From assembly GCA_008330645.1 (NCBI GenBank), contig VLTN01000041.1, positions 62,001 through 126,000 of the forward strand: a stretch of 64,000 nucleotides of DNA, read 5' to 3'. Both the position numbers and the translations under genes were made by a program. The DNA comes from Cafeteria roenbergensis. Lineage: Eukaryota > Sar > Bigyra > Bicosoecida > Cafeteriaceae. The notes beneath the pieces were generated by a model, which ran no database searches, was not told where the DNA came from, and saw only the letters and a list, made by a program, of their open reading frames with translations. Below are positions 29,333-40,400 of this stretch, piece by piece. How positions within the stretch are numbered: position 1 is the stretch's first letter; every line of letters starts with the position of its first letter.

Positions 29333-30052
29333 ATGAGCCTGCCAACGAGGGCTGCACAGGTGTGTGCGTTGCGCAGGCACAGAGTTGTCCTGAGTTTGGT
29401 ATTTGCAACCCCGCAAACAATCGCAAAGCAGCACCGCGCACTCGCTCGGAGGTCGATGAGAGCGTGCAGGGCCGTTACGGCAGCGCGCTTTGCTGCCGAG
29501 GTTGTGCTGGGGCGGGGCAGGGCAACGCCGGCGCTGCTGCGCCTGCGGGCCGGAGCGTGGTCTCAGATGGCCTTGCCAGCAGCCGTGGCGACGCCCCTGC
29601 GAGCCAACCTCGCCTCATCAACGAGCGGCGACGACTCGGAGGCGGAGAAGATCGAGGTTCCACGCGGTGCCCTGTCCCTGGGGTTCTCGCGGTCGTCGGG
29701 GGCTGGCGGGCAGAACGTGAATAAAGTCAACACCAAAGCCGAGGTGCGATTCGACGCCTACAACGCCTCGTGGCTGCCGCCGGACGTTCGATCGCGGCTC
29801 TTGGATGCCAACCCTGCGCGTGTGAACGCCAAGGGCGAGTTTTTCGTGACGTCGGAGCGGCACCGGACGCAGCACGCCAACCTTGAGGACGCGCTTGCCA
29901 AGCTGCAACAGCTTGTGGACGCGGCCGCAGTGCCGCCCAAAGAACGGAAGCAGTTCGAGGGGCTGTCGAAGCAAACCAAGCGCCGCCGCGTGGAAATCAA
30001 GCGGCGTCGCTCCGAGGTCAAGTCGCGGCGGCGAAGGAGCGGAGACGATTAG
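29333..30052 (+). CDS. MRPL58: Mitochondrial peptidyl-tRNA hydrolase, ICT1/MRPL58 type (RF-1 domain)
   Basis: Codon-independent release factor that rescues stalled mitochondrial ribosomes. The RF-1 domain is intact: VPRGALSLGFSRSSGAGGQN, with the catalytic GGQ, then VNKVNTKAEVRFDAYNAS and FFVTSERHRTQHANLEDAL. It ends in a strongly basic tail (KQTKRRRVEIKRRRSEVKSR) of the kind that threads the mRNA channel in ICT1/ArfB. There is no codon-recognition domain, which excludes a classical RF1/RF2. The N-terminal 90 residues are Arg/Ala-rich and lack acids, as in a mitochondrial presequence. I chose the ATG at 29333 (239 residues); the ATG at 29456 (MRACRAVTAARFAAEV) would give an equally good presequence and cannot be ruled out. 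Single exon. Confidence 0.87.
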   Translation: MSLPTRAAQVCALRRHRVVLSLVFATPQTIAKQHRALARRSMRACRAVTAARFAAEVVLGRGRATPALLRLRAGAWSQMALPAAVATPLRANLASSTSGDDSEAEKIEVPRGALSLGFSRSSGAGGQNVNKVNTKAEVRFDAYNASWLPPDVRSRLLDANPARVNAKGEFFVTSERHRTQHANLEDALAKLQQLVDAAAVPPKERKQFEGLSKQTKRRRVEIKRRRSEVKSRRRRSGDD

Positions 30053-30644
30053 CCGCTTCAGGCCGCCGGCGCGAAGCTCTCTGGTGTGACTTTGGGCGCT
30101 GCCGCCACCGACGTGAACGATTGAGCGGCGGGCCGGGCAGCTGACGGAGTCGCGAACTGAGAGCATGGCCCTGCTGCGCGTGTGCGGCCATGTGGGCAGC
30201 CCCGGCTGCCAAGTGGGCACTCGCTCGTTGCTCGCTGCAGCCGTGACTCGCAAGCGCTCGCACTCACTCCCCTCTTCCGGAGCAGCGAGGCGGGCAGGGT
30301 CGCGGGCTGCCGACGGGGCGGTTCTGGGCCGACCCTTGCCCCTCGCGCTGGCGCTCGCGCCTCGCCCCGACCGTCCCTCGCGTGGCCCTCACATCCGCCT
30401 CGCCTGCCGCGTGGGCTCCGGGGGAGGGAGCGCAGCGGGCTTGCGACGAGGCACAGCCACGTTTGTCACAGGACCGCAGACGCCCCCACAAAAGTCACAC
30501 GCACTCGCACTGCCTACAGGTATCGGCGAAACCAGGTCGGTGCCGGGATCACCTCCGCGGCAGCGTGCGCGTGGCTGCCTCGGCTCCACCGGCGCCAGCC
30601 GCACGCCTGGAGGTGCTGGCGGAAACAGCCACCCGCACCCTCAC
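30053..30644. other. Convergent 3' intergenic region
   Basis: 592 bp between the release-factor stop and the SEL1L stop. Open frames here are arginine/proline-rich on several frames and carry no domain. No RNA or repeat seen. Confidence 0.5.
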
Positions 30645-33600
30645 TCACGCAGCCTGCTGGTCGGGGCGCCGAACGCAGAGTGCCCGAACCACGTAGACTG
30701 CCGCGAACATGGCCACGGCGGCTCCGAGGAGGAGCAACTCGGGATCCTCCTCGAGGGTCTGCTCCACGGCGTCTGCCGCCGCGGCCACGACAGCGACAAC
30801 TGATCGTGTGGAGTGCGCCCGCTTTGCCGCTCTGCGCTGCATGCGCTGCTTGAGAGACAGCATGGTCTCCTTTGGGGTCCTGACCTTGCCCGGCGCCTCG
30901 TCCGTCCCCGCGGCTGGCTCATCGGCTGCTGTCTCGGCCGCCGTCGCACCCCCGGCCGGCGCAGCCCCTGGCGCTGGGCTTTGCGCTTGCGATCCCGTGG
31001 CGGGCGGGCTGTTTGCGGGGTCAGTGGCGGCGCCGCCTCCCTCGGCAGCTTCCGCGGGTCCGCGGCGGCTGAAGGGCCCCAGCACAGGCTCTAGCAGCCA
31101 CACTGCTCCCTCGTGCCACGTCGCTGGAAGGTTGCGAAGGATGGCGAGCTTGAGCCACATCCTGCCCCTGCCAAAGTACGCGGGGCCAGCCGACTGCGCG
31201 TCGCTCGACTGCGCGTCGTCGTAGAAGCGCTTGGCGAGGTGCCAGTCCAGCGGAAGTCCCTGCCCCGTTTCGTGGAGCATCCCGAGGGTCCACAACGCCC
31301 GGGCGCTGCCGCGCGCAGCCGCGCTTCGAAAGTACGCCGCCGCTGCCTCCGTGCTTCCCGTCGTTCCCGCCCGCCCCGCGAGCGTGTACTCCCCGAGCAT
31401 GATTCCGGCGCGCGTGTTGGCCCCGGAAGCCACCGCGTGGTCGAAGAGCGAAAATGCCGCTGCTTCCGCTCGCACCACCAGATCCGGGCTTGGGCCGAGG
31501 GAGGCATTGGCGGCGACCAACAGCCCCACTGTCACAGGCAGCGGCGTCGCTTGGGCGCGTGCGGTCGGTGCCGGCACTTCCTGGGACGGAACCGCCTCCT
31601 CGGACGCAACGCCCTGCGGCCCCGCGCCTGCCTCGCCTGAAGGGTCGCCCTGCGCTGACACGGACGCCTCGCCCTCAACGGAAACGTCTGCCTGAGCGGG
31701 TCGATCCAGCACGGCTGCCAGCCGCGCCCTCGCCCACTCAGTCGAGCCAAACACGGAGGCAGGCTTCCTGGCCTGACTCGCGGCCAGCTGCTCGTCTGGC
31801 CTCCGCGGGGCCCCTGCTGCAGCGTCCGAGTGCGGCCCCGCTGCAAGGCCCGGCCCCGACGGCGAGAAGAGGCTGCGCGACGGGCCGATCCAAGCGGCAA
31901 GGGCGCGCGAGAACCCGCGGAATGCCGAGTCCGCCAGCTCCATCGCAGTGTGCACCGAGGGCTCTGACAGGAACGCACTCCAGCCGAGGGAGGAGTGATT
32001 GAGCGCCGAGAGCGCTTGCCTGTCGGCGAGCGAGGCACCGTCGATGAGCATGCCCAGGTTCCATGCTGCAGAGTCGAACCCCATGGCGGCGCCCCGCGCC
32101 CAAGCAGCGGCGGCTCCGAGCGCGTCGCCTCCCGCAAAGCGCGCTGCGGCCACCACAAGCTCGTCCTGCCCCGCACCGATGTGGCTTGCCTCCATGAGCA
32201 AGTGACTGGCCATGTCGCACGACCGGTCCAGCCCCACGCCGTGCACGCGCATCTTCGCCAGCGCCAAGATTGCTGGGATGTGGCCCTCGCGTGCCGCCAG
32301 CATGAAGTGCTTCGCTGCGCGCTTGAAGTTGCGCTTGAGCACGGCCGCGCCGCTCTCGCGAGCCTCGATGCCGCGCATGAGCAGCACCCCCATCGCGAAG
32401 TGCGCCTCCTTGGTGCCGCCATCGCCTCCCGCCGACGAGGACTTGAGGAGACCCAGAGCACGCTCCACCGGGTCTTGCCCTCCGTCCCCCGCATCGCCGT
32501 TGCTTCCTCCGCCATTGAGGCTGCTGGTGTGGGGGGCGGCCGGGCCGTTCCCGCCTCCACCTTGCTCCGGATCGTGCGCCGGCCCGCCCAAGGCTGGAAG
32601 GGGCGACTCTGGGAATGCGCCGTCAACCCGCAAGGCCCGCATGGAAAGCGTTGCCGCTTGGTGCGAGTGCGAAGGGCGGTCAGCCGCCCAAAGCAACGAC
32701 CGCGGGTCGGGCGCATTCAAGACACCAGCGCGACGGAGGAGCAGTATGGCAAGCCAGGCTGCAGCGCTGCTGCTCCCGGACCCAGCGGCCGTCTCCAGCA
32801 GGAGCTCCGCCGTTTGGCCGTCCTGGTCTTGGACAGGGTCCGTGTCTTCCGCCTCCCCGGCGTCCGCCGGTGGCTGCCCCACAACGGCGCGAACCGCTGC
32901 GGCCAGTTCAGGCCTTGAGTGCCCTCTGCCGCCTGCGGTCTGCGTCTGCGCGTCGTCGGTGGCGAAGTAGCCCTCTGCCAGCAAGTGTCCCAGTCTGCTG
33001 TAGTCCTGGGGACGGTCGGCCGTCGCGACGAGCTCCTCCAGCAGGTCGCGGGCCATCCGGATGTCCCTGCGCTTGCCGAGCGCACCCGAGAAGTGCACGA
33101 ACGCCAGGGCCTGCTTGGCTTCGACCTCTCCCTGCGCAGCCTTGTGCTGGACGAACTCGTAGCGCATGGCGCGCTGTCGCGCCTCGGCGCCCGGGTCGGC
33201 AAGCGACTCCTCCGACAGGCCGAACGCGCTAGGACGGGTGGCCTGGCTCCAGCCCCAAGTCTGAGCCCCAATCTGGGTCACGGCAGGCAGGAGGTACGCC
33301 ACAGCCGACGAGCAGCGCTTCGGGACGTGCCGGCCAGTGCCGTGCATCCAGCCAAGCGCCACCTGGGCCTCCTGGAGGCCGCCCGCCGCCGCAAAGTACA
33401 GCAGGGTGATCGCGCGGGGGACGTCCTTGGGAGCGCCGAAGAGCCCGGTGAGGTGCAGCGCAGCCAGCGCAAACTGAGCGGCGGGGTTGCCCTTGGACGC
33501 GGCCAGCTCGTACAGCTCCAGCGACCGTGTCAGGTTCTGCGGCACCCCCAGGGGGTTCAGAGAGGTCTCGTGGGCCTCGGCAAGCGACACCAACGCTGCC

Positions 33601-34125
33601 CCAGACACCAGATGGTCGCGAGACTCGGTTGCCTGCAACACGTGGTCGCGAGCCCGGCGCGCCGCCGCTGCTGGAACATCGTCGTCCTGTGGAGACCTCG
33701 TGCGCCTGCAAGGGGATCAAGCGCGAATCGCGCACAGTCACGGTGAGCAGCAAGCCATGCGGGAGTTCAGCCGGGCGTGCGAACATTCGCGCTGCCCCCC
33801 CCCACGAGCTTCCAAGCCAACCCTCTGGCTTGCGCGCGCGCGGGGCCCCCTCGGCTCGGGCAGCATGTCCACTTGCCGCGATGGAGCAACGCCGAGGCGG
33901 GGAGGCGGTGAGCTACGTGTCTCCAGCGTGCGGCTGCGCACGGAGGCAACTCGCTCACCACAACGAATCCAGCGCCTCCCTGAGCTCTTGACCGCTCGGT
34001 GGCGCGGCTGCGCCTTCCCTGGCAGCTGTAGACGCGGCCCAAGCGCCGGCCGCAAAGCAGGCCGCAGCGAGGGCGACTCGCGGCAGCGAGGCGCGCCCGC
34101 CACGTTGCCCGGCATTCGAGCTCAT
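30645..34125 (-). CDS. SEL1L: SEL1L/Hrd3-type ER-associated degradation factor
   Basis: ER-membrane Sel1-repeat protein that presents misfolded luminal substrates to the Hrd1 ubiquitin ligase. Two exons, 34125-33959 and 33705-30645, give 1,075 residues. Exon 1 (MSSNAGQRGGRASLPRVALA, then AACFAAGAWAAS) supplies a signal peptide that the long 3' open frame lacks. The junction reads LDSLWRTRSPQDDDVPAAAA (donor GTGAGC, acceptor CCTTGCAG, phase 2). Sel1 repeats begin at SLELYELAASKGNPAAQFAL and ITLLYFAAAGGLQEAQVALG with WMHGTGRHVPKRCSSAVAYL, and recur to AKRFYDDAQSSDA. One C-terminal membrane helix (LLLLGAAVAMFAAVYVVRAL) leaves a short cytosolic tail. This is exactly the SEL1L/Hrd3 topology. Long Ala/Gly/Pro linkers separate repeat blocks. 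A generic Sel1 protein is the alternative. Confidence 0.85.
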
Positions 34126-34358
34126 TCCAGCGCCGCCCCGGCGCGGAGGCGACAAACGGGCGTGCAACCCCTCCTTGCGCGCGGAGATGGGCGTGTCTCG
34201 CAGGGCAGCAGCGATCTCCCTCGGCGACTCGCCGCCTGCGATGAAGCCTCAGCAAGTGCAATGCTCACGCGGAGAACATGGGCAGTTGCCGGCCAGATGC
34301 TGGCCGGGCGCGCGCCTGCGCTGCCGTTCCGCCACTCGGCAGCGCTCCCCGACGCAGC
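34126..34358. promoter_or_regulatory. Divergent promoter region, SEL1L / FNTA
   Basis: 233 bp between opposed start codons. No named motif identified. Confidence 0.5.
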
Positions 34359-35908
34359 ATGGCCCTCGGCTGGACAGAAGACATGGACGGGGTCTGGGCC
34401 GACACCGAGCCACTGCCTTTGGACGAGGAGGGCGACTCGGTGGTGCGGATCGACTACTCTCCGGCGTGTGAGTCTGGGGCAGTGGCCCGCTTGCGCGCGC
34501 TCGCGCCGAGGGCAACAGCAACAGGGCGTGGCCTGGCGCAGCCCGCGAGTGCACGGGGTAGCTTTGTGGCGTGTTTTGCCTCCCTGTGGGCGACGCGGGG
34601 CGCCGAAGGGCTGCCGCGCCCTCGGAGAGCGACTGCGCTCGACTTTGCTCCAGGCTCCCGCGGTTAGCGCTTGCCGGACTCACCCTCGCAGACCGGCGGG
34701 TGATGGGCACACTCCGTGCCGTGCTCGCGTCGGGGGAGACGTCGGAACGCGCGCTCCGGCTCACGGAGGCTGCAATCGAGGCCAGCGCCTCCTTTTACAG
34801 CGCCTGGCTCCACCGCCGCAAGTGCTTGAGGGCGCTCAAGATGGACCCGCTGGCTGAGCTAGACGTCACGTGCACCTGGGTGGGGTCCAACCCCAAGAAC
34901 TTCCAGTTCTGGCAGCACCACCGGGCGCTGTCCATCGAGGCTGGGCCCGCCGCAGCTGCTTCCGAGCTTGCCTTCACGGCTCGGGTGCTCAACGTGGACG
35001 CCAAGAACTACCACGCCTGGGGACACCGCCACTTCGTGCTTCAGGCACTCGTCAAGGAAGCCTGCGCGAGGAAGGAGCCTGGGGCTGCGCCGTGGGAGGC
35101 CGTTCGCGCTGCAGAGCTGGCCTGGATCGACAGCCTCATCGCCTCCGACCCCCGCAACAACAGCGCATGGGTGCACCGGTGGTTCGTTGTAGACCTCGAC
35201 GCCGCAGAGGCAGCCGTGGCCAGGGCTGAGTCCGTTCCTGGGGCGCTTCGGCCTCCCAGCCACTGCGCGGTCGCCTACGCCGACAAGGCGGGGGCGACCG
35301 TCAAACAGGAGCAGGAGTGGGCGATCGACTGCATCAGAGGGACAGGCGTGCTGGCCAACGAGAGCGCGTTCAACTACTTGCGCGCCCTCGGCAGCGCGGC
35401 GCGCACGAGGGCCCGGGCCGAGCAAGTCGCTCGCGACGCGGCCGCGGACGCGGGCCCGGCCGCGGACGCGGCGCAGTCCGACTCGCTGCCTGCGGAGACC
35501 GCCTCGCCAGACACTGCGAGCAGCGGCGCTGGGTTCGACGCGGAGGCTCTGCTGCAGCCCACGGAAGAGTTCTTGACCGAGCTCGCGGGACGCGCTGTGG
35601 ATCGCTTGCGCTCTGCCAGCGGCAGCGCGGAGGGAGGGGCAGCAGAAGGCGGCAAGTCGCTCGAGCCTGTCTCGCCGTTCGTGGCGTCCTTTGTTGTGGC
35701 CGCGTTGGCGGAGTGGCGCGAAGAGCAGGCAGCCGCCGCGATTGAGGCCAGGTCCCAGCCCCTGGCAACTCGGACGGCCAGCATCAAGGCCGCAATCGCT
35801 GCCCTGGAGGATGCCGCATTGCAAGACCCGACCAGGCAAGCCCTGTGGTCGGCGCGAGCCACGACGTTGCGGGAGGTGGCGACTGGCGCTGGCTGCCTCC
35901 CAGGCTGA
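34359..35908 (+). CDS. FNTA: Farnesyl/geranylgeranyl transferase type I alpha subunit
   Basis: Shared alpha subunit of protein farnesyltransferase and geranylgeranyltransferase I, which prenylate CaaX proteins in the cytosol. Two exons, 34359-34467 and 34692-35908, give 441 residues. Exon 1 is MALGWTEDMDGVWADTEPLP plus an acidic stretch ending RIDYSPA. The spliced sequence continues YRRVMGTLRAVLASGETSER, matching the family's first helix pair (donor GTGAGT, acceptor CCTCGCAG, phase 1). PPTA repeats follow: SFYSAWLHRRKCLRALK, KNFQFWQHHRALSIEAG, KNYHAWGHRHFVLQALVKEA, NNSAWVHRWFVVDLD and QEWAIDCIRGTGVLANESAF. After the last repeat come about 120 Ala-rich, poorly conserved residues. The product of this gene creates the substrate class for ICMT, also encoded here. 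Confidence 0.93.
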
Positions 35909-36437
35909 GTGCTTGGCGAGATCGGCGCCATGGCGCGTGGCCACGCGCCGTGGCCTGAGGCAGGCACGCGCCCTCCCTCGCTGGCCCCCTCGGCCCCAGT
36001 CCTGTCGTGGAGCGAGGTCGGCCTGGCGCCCACGTGCTTGCGTGCACTCCGGGTGAGCCCTCCTGCAGAAGCCGCCCAAGCTGTTTTTCCATGGCGTGGG
36101 CAGCGGGCGCACAGACGACGTGCTGGCGGCCGCACACTCGCACTCGCGCACCGCAAATGGGGCTCGCAGCCCCCCCCCCCCGTCGCTTGCGCATCCGTTT
36201 GCAAAGCGCGAGCGGCCGTGCGTCGGTGGCACGCAGCGAGCGCCGGAACACTTCAAGCCTGCCTGTCACGTTGAGGCTGCAGGCCAGAGAGCAGGTGGAG
36301 CACGGGCGGGAGGGGTTCGACAAAGCATCCCGCACCGGGTTGGGCTTGCGCGCTCACACTCGAAGCTAGTCAGTCAGCTACACAGCCAGCAAGCTTGCTG
36401 GCCGCTGGGGGGCACGCCCCGACGCTTGCAGACCCAC
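35909..36437. other. Convergent 3' intergenic region
   Basis: 529 bp between stop codons, with a run of about eleven C at 36170. No gene, RNA or repeat family recognised. Confidence 0.55.
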
Positions 36438-39141
36438 TCAAGCATCGCCCATGGCCGCCTCGATGGCACTGATCACGACGAGCGTTGCAGCGGTCTCCTT
36501 GAGCACCTCAAACCCCAGCGCGGCGCGGACCACAAAAGGCTTGTGTGCCCTTGAATCGAGCAGTGCTCGGGCTTCGGACACGTCCTCCGCACCCGCGTTG
36601 GCAAGCACCTCCTCCGCGCCAGCCACAGGGCCCCAGCCAGCATCCTGCTGGGCCATGATGAGCGCCAGCTCAAAGCCTGACCGGGCCTGGGCGGTGGCCC
36701 GCCGGGCGATTTCGCCGTTCAGGCGCTGCAGCCCCAGCACCATCCCCTCCCTCTCGCCAGCCGCGCCAAACAACAGCGTCGCGCGCACAGCGGTCGGCCC
36801 AGCGCGCAGAAGGCCCATTGCCAGCCCGCTGGCAGCCAGCACGCACGGCTCCGAGTCCACCATCAAGGACCCGATGCGCGCGAAGGCAGCCCGCATCAGC
36901 GCTGCACCCACAGCTGCTGCCGTGGCAGGGTCGGCCTCGGCGGTGGGCAAACGCGGCAGCCGCTCCTCGAGCATCACTTGCAGCAGGCCCTGCTCGATGT
37001 CCGCGGCCTGCACCGCCGCAGCCGCGGCCTCCCTGTACGTGCTCTCGCTCTCGGAGCCCACCAGCTGCTTGACCGCCTCGGGCAGGAGCACCAGCGCGGA
37101 CAGGCACGGGCACTGCACGGCGTCGGCCGGGTCTGGCAAGCCCTCGCGCTCTGCCGCGGCAGCAGCGGCGTCCCCGACGGCGCTACCCCCTGCCGCGCGA
37201 AGGCACGCAGCAACGGCTGCTCGAGGCGGCGCCGCCACGGTGCACAAGGCCGCACGGACAAAGGGGGTGCCTTGGCTGACCATCAAAGACACGACGCGAA
37301 GCGCCGCGGCTGCCACTGCTGGGGATGGCGACTCGGCCCACGCGGCGAGGACCTCGGCCACCAACGGCCCGCTCGTTCCTCCCGCTGCAGGGCACCTCGC
37401 GGACAACAGCGCGGCCGTTGCCTCGCCGAGGAGCGGGCACTCCGACGCGGTGCCTTCCGCAGCGCGCCCGAGCGCCAGCAGCACGCTCTCGATCACCACC
37501 AGAACTGCGACTGGTAGTGGGGAACCAGAGCGAGCCGTACTGGACGCACGTCCCACGCCGCCCGAGGGCGTTTCACCAGAGCCGACGTCGGCGCCTGGGG
37601 AGGGCAGAGCCGCGGGCGGAGAGCGGCCGGGGCTTGCTGCCGGCGCGGGGGGCGCAGCGAGGCCATCGGGCCCTGGGCTGCGCGGCTCGGCAGCGATGCT
37701 GTCCTTGTCCCCAGCAGCGGACGGTTCGAGCGCGCCCTCTGCGGCTCGCGCGACGAAGCGCGGGAGCACCTGGCCGAAGAACGAGGCCGGGACCGCGCCG
37801 AGCACCTGGTCCGCCAAGCGAACAACGCGCGTGGCACTGTCGACCGGCGGGGCGACGCCCAGTTGGCGCGTGTCGCTCGCCAGCGCCTGGAAGAATTCGA
37901 GGCAGGCCACCACCTCCGAGAGCTCCGTGCATGCCGCGATGGCAGCCTCGTCCCTGCCCTCCCCCAGAGGGAGCCTGTCTGCGAAAGATGCCAGGGCCGC
38001 GATGACAAGGGCGACCAGCCCGGGCTTGTCCCCTGCCTGTTGCCCGACGGGCTCCAGAGACTCTGGGTCGCCTGCCGCGGGTGGTCCCTTGGTCGCAGCC
38101 TCCGGCCCCGAGGTTTCGGCGGCTGCGGACTCCCACTGCCGGCCGCGGCACAGCCAGAAGGCCACGGAGGGGATCCGAACGCGTGCAGCCAGCAGTGCCG
38201 CCCTCCGCGCGAGCGTGCCCGTCGGCCCATTGAACCTCGCATGGGCCATCACGGCACGCACCATGACCCCGTCCAGGGACCCCATCTGGCCTGGGAGGCT
38301 TGCAGCGCCCGGGTCCGCGGCTGCCAGCAGGCAGGACGCGAGGGCGGGCGAGGAGGACGCGCAGCGCCACAGCTTGAGCACCAGGTGCATCACGTGGCGC
38401 ACCGAGGACTTGCGCGACCGCGTCGTGATCGCCGACTCGCCTCGGCCCGTGTCCAAGAACACCGCTATGAGGTTGAGCACTGGCCTTCGCACCTTGCCCA
38501 CCGCAAGCATGCTTGCTGGGTCAGGATGAACCTCAATCAAGTGCGCCAAGAAATTGCATACCAGCGGCAGCATCCCTTCCGGCACGTTTGCAAGAGAGCG
38601 AGTACAAAGGGCTTCCACGAAGGACGACCCCATCACGTCATCGAACACCGCTTGGGCCTCCGCCTTGGACAGGCTCGAGCTCCTGGAGGCGAGTGCATCG
38701 CTTGCATCCGTCAGCGACCGAGACAGCTTGGACACTTGTGCCACGATGGGATCTCCCTTTTGCAAGACCACGCGGGCTCCGTCTGCAGGCGTCGGGTCAG
38801 AAGAGGCTTGTGGGGCAGGGGGGGCGACAAGTGGGTCGCGCGGCGACGGCGGGCAACGGGAACGGGGGGAGGCGCAGGCGCGTTGCCGCTCGGCGCTGCT
38901 GCGCTTGGTGGCTGCCGTCAGGGGGAGAGGGGCTGCTGCGCGCAGGCCTGGTACAGCCGCTGCCAGGGTCTGCTTCGCCTGGGGGTGGGGACGCACGTTG
39001 GCTGCCTTCGTCCACGGCTTCCTCGTGCAGGTCGATGAGCTCTTGGGCAAGCGAAGCAAATGATGGGGGCTTTGGTTTGCCGGTGTCGAACGCGCCCAGC
39101 GACTGGACAGCCGACCCCAGCATGGAGAAAAATGACGCCAT
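36438..39141 (-). CDS. FHIP/FAM160-like protein (FTS-Hook-interacting type)
   Basis: Likely helical-repeat adaptor of the FTS-Hook-FHIP complex that links endosomal cargo to dynein; 829 residues in two exons, 39141-38997 and 38782-36438. Exon 1 encodes MASFFSMLGSAVQSLGAFDT and LIDLHEEAVDEGSQ. The junction (donor GTGCGT, acceptor GCCTGCAG, phase 1) leads into HGARVVLQKGDPIVAQVSKL. The RAI16/FAM160 region is visible in SSFVEALCTRSLANVPEGML, PLVCNFLAHLIEVHPDP and GKVRRPVLNLIAVFLDT, followed by KSSVRHVMHLVLKLWRC. The C-terminal half is Ala-rich helical repeats, ending LGFEVLKETAATLVVISAI. Family assignment rests on the N-terminal block; the rest is too divergent to align by eye. Another armadillo-type protein is possible. 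Its 5' end is about 270 bp from the first tRNA gene. Confidence 0.66.
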
Positions 39142-39389
39142 TGTCACGTGGTGGCGCCACCTCTCTTGCTACGGGAGATTGGGATGCGCCGCCGTGCAAT
39201 CGAGGTGCGGTGCATTCCCGCCGCGCAAGCCAGCAGGGCGGGCAGCCACAGCCCCGAGACTCTGCCGGCACAGTCCGAAGGCGCATCCAAACACACGCCG
39301 CAGCGAGCACGCCTCCGCTTGCACTGCCGTGTTGCATAGCACGAAAGCCAACATTGCTAAAGCGTTCCAATCATCGACCGGAAGCAGGG

Positions 39390-39404
39390 AAAAAAATGCA
39401 AAAA
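39390..39404 (-). terminator. RNA polymerase III terminator of first tRNA-Pro
   Basis: On the minus strand a T5 tract (39404-39400) starts 6 bases past the tRNA 3' end and is followed by a T7 tract (39396-39390), the usual pol III stop with a back-up. Confidence 0.8.
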
Positions 39405-39409
39405 CAAGT

Positions 39410-39481
39410 GGGGTCACCGGGGAATCGAACCCCGAACTTCAACAACCCGAATGTTGAATCATACCATTAGACCAGCGACCC
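39410..39481 (-). tRNA. tRNA-Pro (anticodon CGG), copy 1
   Basis: 72 nt cloverleaf read on the minus strand. The acceptor stem GGGTCGC pairs with GTGACCC (one G-U pair), the anticodon stem CAACA/TGTTG encloses loop TTCGGGT with anticodon CGG, and the T stem CGGGG/CCCCG encloses TTCGATT. A box TGGTCTAATGG and B box GGTTCGATTCC are intact. No intron, and no encoded CCA. It decodes CCG, a codon expected to be common in this GC-rich genome. Identical to the second copy. Confidence 0.97.
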
Positions 39482-40328
39482 AGCATACCAGACGTAGAAC
39501 TTTGGTATATACGTAGTAAGAACGCACCGCTCTCGTCAGGGTTGAGTTGCCTGAGGCATGCGCATTCGGGATCTTGGCCAGAGGAACGGAGTTCCATTCT
39601 TCGGCCTGCTGGTGGCCAAAGCTTCGCGCAACGAGAGCAGCAGCAGCCAGATCCCAGCTTGTCTGGCGCCAGAATACGAGCAAGCTTTAATCTGGGTTTA
39701 GCATTTTTAGTTATGGTATGTCATGGGTTGGCCTTGCCTTCCTCGATTCATCCTTGCATCGAGAGTCCGAATGGAGTGTACCCGGGACTGTTGTGCGTAT
39801 CCAGCTACGGTGGGGGCACACTTTCGTCCCCGCAGCCACGCTGGCAGGTGACCCCACGAGCCAGCGTCGCTGACTGCGTGCAACTGAACTATCGCTCTCG
39901 AACCCACTCCCGGTCGGACGGCGAGGTGGTTCAGCGCACTTCGAAGACGGCCATACAGGTGTTCAGCGCACGTTCCACATTGGGTCCGCTGGCCGATTGA
40001 CGCCACAGTCCTTCGCCCCTTCAACGTTCGCTCGAACTGTTGGAGGGCACACGGAGGACACCAGCATTGGCACACCGAAGGCACCCAGTGCCATGTCACG
40101 AGTGCAGGCGGCGCGCCATGGCACCACCTGTGGTGTGTGCATGAGAATACGTTGTTTGCTCAGCGGGCGTTGTCGCTGCGGCTCTCGTCAGGTTTGGAGC
40201 GAGAGAAGGTAGGACCCACAAAGTGTGCCACTGCCTAAACAGGGCGATGCCGCTCCGCCCGTTGAGGCCTGCCCCATGGCGAAAAAGGTTGATTCACGCC
40301 TCGAGGCGAACGGACGCAAAAACAAAGT
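39482..40328. other. Intergenic between the two tRNA-Pro genes, AT-richer
   Basis: 847 bp whose GC content is visibly lower than anywhere else in the window. No convincing open frame, no third tRNA and no recognisable transposon ends. It should contain the upstream region of tRNA copy 1. Confidence 0.55.
40318..40322 (-). terminator. RNA polymerase III terminator of second tRNA-Pro
   Basis: T5 tract on the minus strand 6 bases past the tRNA 3' end. The flank GTTTTTGC is shared with copy 1. Confidence 0.78.
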
Positions 40329-40400
40329 GGGGTCACCGGGGAATCGAACCCCGAACTTCAACAACCCGAATGTTGAATCATACCATTAGACCAGCGACCC
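40329..40400 (-). tRNA. tRNA-Pro (anticodon CGG), copy 2
   Basis: Base-for-base identical over all 72 nt to the copy at 39410-39481, same strand, 919 bp away. Same stems, CGG anticodon and internal A and B boxes. The 3' flanks are also nearly identical for about 15 bases, whereas the 5' flanks differ. Confidence 0.97.

Noticed and set aside
39482-40328. Mobile element between the tRNA genes
   Set aside because: No terminal repeats, target duplications or coding remnants were found; only base composition differs.
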